Assembly: GCA_016220175.1 (NCBI GenBank)
Contig: JACRHZ010000048.1
Span: 1 to 32,982 of the forward strand
DNA: 32,982 bases
Direction of reading: 5' to 3'
Source of the DNA: Candidatus Peregrinibacteria bacterium
Lineage (GTDB): Bacteria; Patescibacteriota; Gracilibacteria; CAIRYL01
Shown: positions 29,813 through 32,982 of the stretch, piece after piece
How the letters are laid out: the number at the start of each line of letters is the position of its first letter
How positions within the stretch are numbered: position 1 is the first letter of the stretch
Notes under the pieces: model-generated
What the model was told of the DNA's origin: nothing
What the model saw: the letters and a program-made list of their open reading frames with translations, nothing else
Databases searched by the model: none
Made by a program: the position numbers and the translations under genes

Positions 29813-29841
29813 TTATTATTGCATCTCAGAAATAATGTCAA
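29813..29841 (-). promoter_or_regulatory. Promoter of the lysine operon
   Basis: A perfect -35 TTGACA (29841-29836) and a -10 TAATAA (29818-29813) are 17 bases apart on the minus strand. Transcription should begin near 29806, about 15 bases before the leader peptide ATG. Confidence 0.82.
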
Positions 29842-29874
29842 GAAAAAAGATTTTTTTAAGAGCATTCTTAATGT

Positions 29875-31044
29875 TCACGTCAGCAGTTCTTCGAATTTAT
29901 TTTCTGTCGCTGCATCTCGTATCTCCATCGCAATCCGCTCTCCATAGCTGATGCTTTCTCCATACAAATATCCAGAATACGGAGTAAATCTTGTCCCCGG
30001 AGAACCGGGAATACGCATGCTCACATCAAAAACCACCATTTCTTCTTTTCCCTGTTCAGAAATATACGCTCCCTGAAGTGCAAAAGGACCAATAATTCCG
30101 GGAGAACACTCTTTTTTGCTGACGGTCACAAATCTTTCCCCAAGTTCAAACATTTTTTCGACAATTGATTCTTTCGTGGTACAAGCAATGTGACCATTTT
30201 CTACCATTGTTGGCTGAAATCCATTATGAATGAGCGTGAGTTGCTCCTGAGCATTTAAACGGAGAAATCCATCCATATTCGTTTGTCTTCGCATATCGGT
30301 TCCCATGATTTCAAGTTCTTTTGAGAGCGGAGAATAAAAATAATTAAAATTTATTTGTGGTCCAATAATAAATTCTTCAATTACCGCACGATCGATATCT
30401 TCTTTTTTCGCACCTCGATTCACGCGTTTTTTTCGCTCCTCCACATAATCTTCGTATGTAAAAATAAAAAAGAAATCCCGTTCATATCCACGTTCAAGTT
30501 CAGAAGCTTTAACGAGAAGTGGGCTGTGCGCGTTTTTTCTCCACGTCGTAATATTATTTTTGAGCTCCTGTTCGGTCATCTTTGATCCTCCCGGACGAAT
30601 AAGAAGCGGCATGCGAATCCCTGCTTTCCGAAGAAGTTCATACTGATTCCCGGGCTGATCGCGTTCTTCTCTTCTCAGCATTTCACGATTTCCAAAAATG
30701 GGAACCCTGAATTCATTTTCAATTTTTGTGTAATCTGAGTAGACCCAGAAATATCGATTCTGGACCATGATGGCACTTGATTTTCTGAGCTCTTCCTGAA
30801 TATCACTTCGCACTATATCTGAGAATTTATCTACAAGGATTACTTGATCAATGCACCCTTTTTTTCCTCGAGTTTTATAATATTCTGAATATGTCTTGGC
30901 ACGATTTTTCTGACACACAGCAAGTGTTTTGAACCCATATTTTTTTGCGCCATGACAAACGTCAAGCGCAGAATGACCGCCAAGAACGGCGATGGTGAGT
31001 TGCTTGGTGTCGTACGTCTTTGTGATTTCGGAGATATTGACCAT
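29875..31044 (-). CDS. PurP-like formate-dependent ligase, second paralogue
   Basis: The 389-residue protein is related over its length to the neighbouring PurP gene. The start has VLGGHSALDVCHGAKKYGFKTL, equivalent to the GSHxALQ motif with the conserved His. LLVKASE and AVIEEFIIGPQINFNYFYSPLSKELEIMGTDMR form the ATP-grasp part, and FDVSMRIPGSPGT is the metal-binding strand with its Arg. It is about 50 residues longer than the neighbour, with a charged insert (EERKKRVNRGAKKEDID). Archaea often have two PurP paralogues, of which one has uncertain function. It may be a true AICAR formyl ligase, a subunit, or a related ATP-grasp enzyme. Confidence 0.82.
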   Translation of the reverse strand: MVNISEITKTYDTKQLTIAVLGGHSALDVCHGAKKYGFKTLAVCQKNRAKTYSEYYKTRGKKGCIDQVILVDKFSDIVRSDIQEELRKSSAIMVQNRYFWVYSDYTKIENEFRVPIFGNREMLRREERDQPGNQYELLRKAGIRMPLLIRPGGSKMTEQELKNNITTWRKNAHSPLLVKASELERGYERDFFFIFTYEDYVEERKKRVNRGAKKEDIDRAVIEEFIIGPQINFNYFYSPLSKELEIMGTDMRRQTNMDGFLRLNAQEQLTLIHNGFQPTMVENGHIACTTKESIVEKMFELGERFVTVSKKECSPGIIGPFALQGAYISEQGKEEMVVFDVSMRIPGSPGTRFTPYSGYLYGESISYGERIAMEIRDAATENKFEELLT

Positions 31045-31047
31045 GCG

Positions 31048-31204
31048 GGAGAATTTTTAATTTTGAAATTTTAAATTTCTAAATAAATTCTAAGTCTTAA
31101 TTTTTAAACAAGAAGAATTCAAACACATCTCTTAACCTTAAAAATTAGAAATTGAACATTAAGATTTATTTAGAAATTTAAAATTTCAAAATTAAAAATT
31201 CTCC
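31048..31204. repeat. 157-bp palindrome with 41-bp perfect arms between the purP genes
   Basis: The arm at 31048-31088 (GGAGAATTTTTAATTTTGAA onward, to CTAAATAAAT) is exactly complementary to 31164-31204. A further imperfect inverted match continues inward (AATTTTTAA/TTAAAAATT). The element fills the gap exactly: four bases after one gene's ATG on one side and directly at the other gene's stop codon. The outer ends match the element at 4524-4676. It could fold into one long hairpin RNA or be a MITE-like insertion. Confidence 0.9.
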
Positions 31205-32221
31205 TCACCCCAGTACCTCCTCCAGCCTTCCCTGCTCAATCGCAAGTTTAATCTCTCTCGCAATTCTTCTTCCTGTGCTCATCGGTTCATTATACTTCAG
31301 CCAACTGTAGGGAGATCCGTTAATGTACGGATTTGTCCCCGCGACAATTCTGGCAGAAATTTCAAAAACAAAAAATCGAATATTCGGATCCATAATTGTT
31401 TCGATGCAAAATGGACCAAACAGACCTTTTCCGGCGAGTTTTTTAGAAGCTTCGACTACCTGTCGTCCCATTTTAAACACATAGGGAAGAAGTGATTCTC
31501 GTATGACGAGCGGAATGTTTCCCGTGATCGTATAACTCGTTTTAATGTCTGTTTCAAGCTGATCACTCGCGCTAATTCTTCCAATAGAATCCGCATTAGA
31601 CTCATATCTTTTATCAAATCCGAGCACCTCGAGTTCTCCGGTGAGAGGGGAAGAGAAGTAGTGAATATACATCGGAACACCAACAACATATTCCTGAATG
31701 ACATATTCTTTTTCCGGTGGATATTCTCGGATGCGTTTTTCAAATTCTTTTGTATTTTTTGCGACAAAATACCCAAGCCCTCCTCTTGCTCCATGAAATT
31801 TTACAATAACCGGGCGATCTATATCATTCGGATTTGTATAAATTTTTGGAAGATTAAGACCCGCATCGAGAAGCCATTCTCGCTCTTTTGTTCGATCCGA
31901 TTCATATTCCAAAATTCCCTTTGTGCCAAAATGCATCGTTCGGAGTTTCATCATATTTTCGGGTCCCACATAACTCACAAAAGATCCATGAGGAATAACA
32001 ATTGCATTTTTTTTGATGAGATCATCTTCAACACTGAAAAAATCAGCAAAACTATTCACCTCAAGAATTTCATCTGCAACACCGAAGTACTCATACGGTT
32101 CGCGAGTTTTTGGCGTACAGATGCAGATGGTTCTGAATCCCTCATCTTTCGCGCCCTTCAGAATTTGAAGAGCAGTGTGACTCCCAAGCGTAGCGATTGA
32201 ATACTCAGAAATATGTGCCAT
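31205..32221 (-). CDS. purP: Archaeal-type PurP, FAICAR synthetase
   Basis: The 338-residue protein matches PurP, which makes FAICAR from AICAR with formate and ATP, step nine of purine synthesis. The signature start is IATLGSHTALQILKGAKDEGFRTI (8-31), with the His of GSH. The ATP-grasp part has PVIVKFHGARGGLGYFVAK near 145 and YVIQEYVVGVPMYIHYF near 180. FGPFCIETI and FFVFEISARIVAGTNPYI near 290 supply the metal and phosphate ligands. Most bacteria use PurH with 10-formyl-THF instead; PurP is typical of archaea. It probably shares a transcript with the second paralogue. Confidence 0.9.
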   Translation of the reverse strand: MAHISEYSIATLGSHTALQILKGAKDEGFRTICICTPKTREPYEYFGVADEILEVNSFADFFSVEDDLIKKNAIVIPHGSFVSYVGPENMMKLRTMHFGTKGILEYESDRTKEREWLLDAGLNLPKIYTNPNDIDRPVIVKFHGARGGLGYFVAKNTKEFEKRIREYPPEKEYVIQEYVVGVPMYIHYFSSPLTGELEVLGFDKRYESNADSIGRISASDQLETDIKTSYTITGNIPLVIRESLLPYVFKMGRQVVEASKKLAGKGLFGPFCIETIMDPNIRFFVFEISARIVAGTNPYINGSPYSWLKYNEPMSTGRRIAREIKLAIEQGRLEEVLG

Positions 32222-32286
32222 CAGAATACAAGAGGAATTTTCTAGACTCTAGTAAATATCACGAGGTTTGTCTAGTGCGGGAATGT

Positions 32287-32879
32287 TTACTCATATCTCA
32301 GCGCCTCAATCGGACTCTTTTTTGCTGCTTGCCGAGCGGGATAGAGTCCAAAAATAAGACCAACTCCTCCAGAAACGCCAACTCCTAAGAAAACAGCAGA
32401 AATCGGAAAGATAAATTGCCAACTCACTCCGGCAAACTCGGTAATTCCAATTGCAGTAAGCCAAGAAAGTGCGCCTCCAAGAGATGCTCCTAAGAAACCG
32501 CCACCCGTTGTCAAAAGAATTGCCTCCAGGAGAAATTGGGAAAGGATATCTTTTTTTGTAGCACCAAGTGCTTTTCTGAGACCAATTTCCCGAGTTCTTT
32601 CGGTTACCGAAACAAGCATAATATTCATAATGCCAATTCCTCCTACTACAAGTGATATTGCAGCAACTGAAGTGAGGAGGAGAGTAAGAACAGAAGTGAT
32701 AATTTTCACTCGATCTACAGCATCTTGCATGGTGTTTACATGGAAATCATCCTTTTCCGGATCGGTAATATTGTGAAGTTCTCGAAGCGTTGATTTAATA
32801 TCCCGCACAACTTCGGGCACAATTTCGTCAGATTCTGCCTGTACTAGTATTATTTCCAATAAATAATTTCGTGTGATAT
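32287..32879 (-). pseudogene. MacB/FtsX-type ABC permease, C-terminal part, cut by an IS
   Basis: The reading frame gives the end of a MacB-type permease. The end of the periplasmic domain (LEIILVQAESDEIVPEVVRDI and the DDFHVNTMQDAVDRV segment) is followed by three helices with SVTERTREIGLRKALGATKKDI and YPARQAAKKSPIEALRYE, the standard FtsX signatures. The first helix and most of the periplasmic domain are missing. On the minus strand the frame meets a TAA at 32967, inside a segment that on the plus strand encodes a transposase. The permease has thus been split at about 32880, and the remainder would lie beyond the element. Confidence 0.75.
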
Positions 32880-32982
32880 ACTTGGGACGATATTTTTCTT
32901 GATACGCATGAAAAAATATATCGTTCATCTTTCTCAAAAGGAAAAAATACAAATACAGAAAATATTACAAAAAGGAAAGCAT
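32880..32982 (+). mobile_element. Left end of an IS630-like element, cut by the window edge
   Basis: A transposase start lies 28 bases in from the inferred end, which is placed in GATATACTTGGGACG. IS630 elements insert at TA, and TATA occurs at 32877-32880. The exact boundary and inverted repeat cannot be fixed without the other end. Confidence 0.6.
32908..32982 (+). CDS. IS630-family transposase, N-terminal fragment
   Basis: The frame from ATG 32908 runs 25 codons to the window edge. It begins MKKYIVHLSQKEKIQIQKIL and ends QKGKH. This is the usual opening of IS630-type transposases, of form 'MKKY.V.Lt.eE...L..ii.kGk.sar..rRa', where an HTH domain follows. The catalytic DDE part is outside the window. 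It runs opposite to the permease fragment it interrupts. Confidence 0.7.
   Translation, partial: MKKYIVHLSQKEKIQIQKILQKGKH

Noticed and set aside
29660-29815. Lysine riboswitch or T-box before lysC
   Set aside because: The leader is too short for the roughly 170-base lysine riboswitch, and there is no AGGGTGG T-box motif. A Lys-codon leader peptide explains the structure better.
4524-31204. CRISPR array
   Set aside because: The repeats are palindromic, AT-rich and single per gap, with no regular spacers and no cas genes.

Overview
The window looks like a contig from a Candidate Phyla Radiation (Patescibacteria) bacterium, most likely Peregrinibacteria-like. The clues are an AT-rich genome, single-subunit type IV pilus genes in CPR style, many short hydrophobic orphan proteins and tight gene packing. 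Genes start without Shine-Dalgarno sites, and AT-rich 'word' palindromes fill the gaps between genes. TGA is used as an ordinary stop (pilO-like gene, prfA, lysC), so this is genetic code 11 and not the UGA=Gly code of Gracilibacteria/Absconditabacteria. The lineage is inference from gene content; no 16S rRNA is present. Both window edges fall inside insertion sequences: a transposase C-terminus at 1-111 and the start of an IS630-like transposase at 32908-32982. The window may therefore be a whole contig that broke at repeats.

Layout, left half. After the IS remnant and tRNA-Leu(UAG) come a MntP-like Mn2+ exporter and a type IV pilus operon (PilN-like, PilO-like, PilB-type ATPase, PilC; 1111-5890). 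Two separately transcribed pilins follow (6173-7414), then a DUF4143-type AAA ATPase with a nearly leaderless promoter. A palindrome cluster leads into an unusually long tmRNA (9020-9510, minus) with a 36-residue tag. Next are two small membrane proteins, ruvX, a minus-strand group (thioredoxin/CcdA-type fusion, 2-hydroxyacid dehydrogenase, Kef-type antiporter), a divergent flavin oxidoreductase, prfA, a lipoprotein-like protein, tmk and folD.

Layout, right half. Between tRNA genes (Gly, Arg, Glu, Lys) sits a two-gene regulatory unit: a MerR-HTH/HATPase fusion and a STAS-like DUF4325 protein. Close by is a broken tRNA-Lys copy whose anticodon arm is a dispersed palindromic repeat. From 29841 down to 23005 runs a lysine operon on the minus strand: lysC-asd-dapB-dapA-lysA-dapL-like. 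It is headed by a consensus promoter, a 15-codon leader peptide with four Lys codons and an intrinsic terminator, the architecture of a ribosome-mediated lysine attenuator. Upstream of it lie two tandem archaeal-type PurP paralogues for the formate-dependent purine step, and finally an ABC-transporter permease gene cut by the IS630-like element.

Strongest leads: the lysine attenuator (29673-29841), the MerR-HATPase/STAS-like pair with a direct-repeat operator candidate (20571-21649), the hybrid tRNA-Lys/palindrome element (21985-22045), the 36-residue tmRNA tag, and the uniform replacement of Shine-Dalgarno sites by pyrimidine-rich tracts. Everything here was read by eye; homology calls rest on recognised motifs, not database searches.
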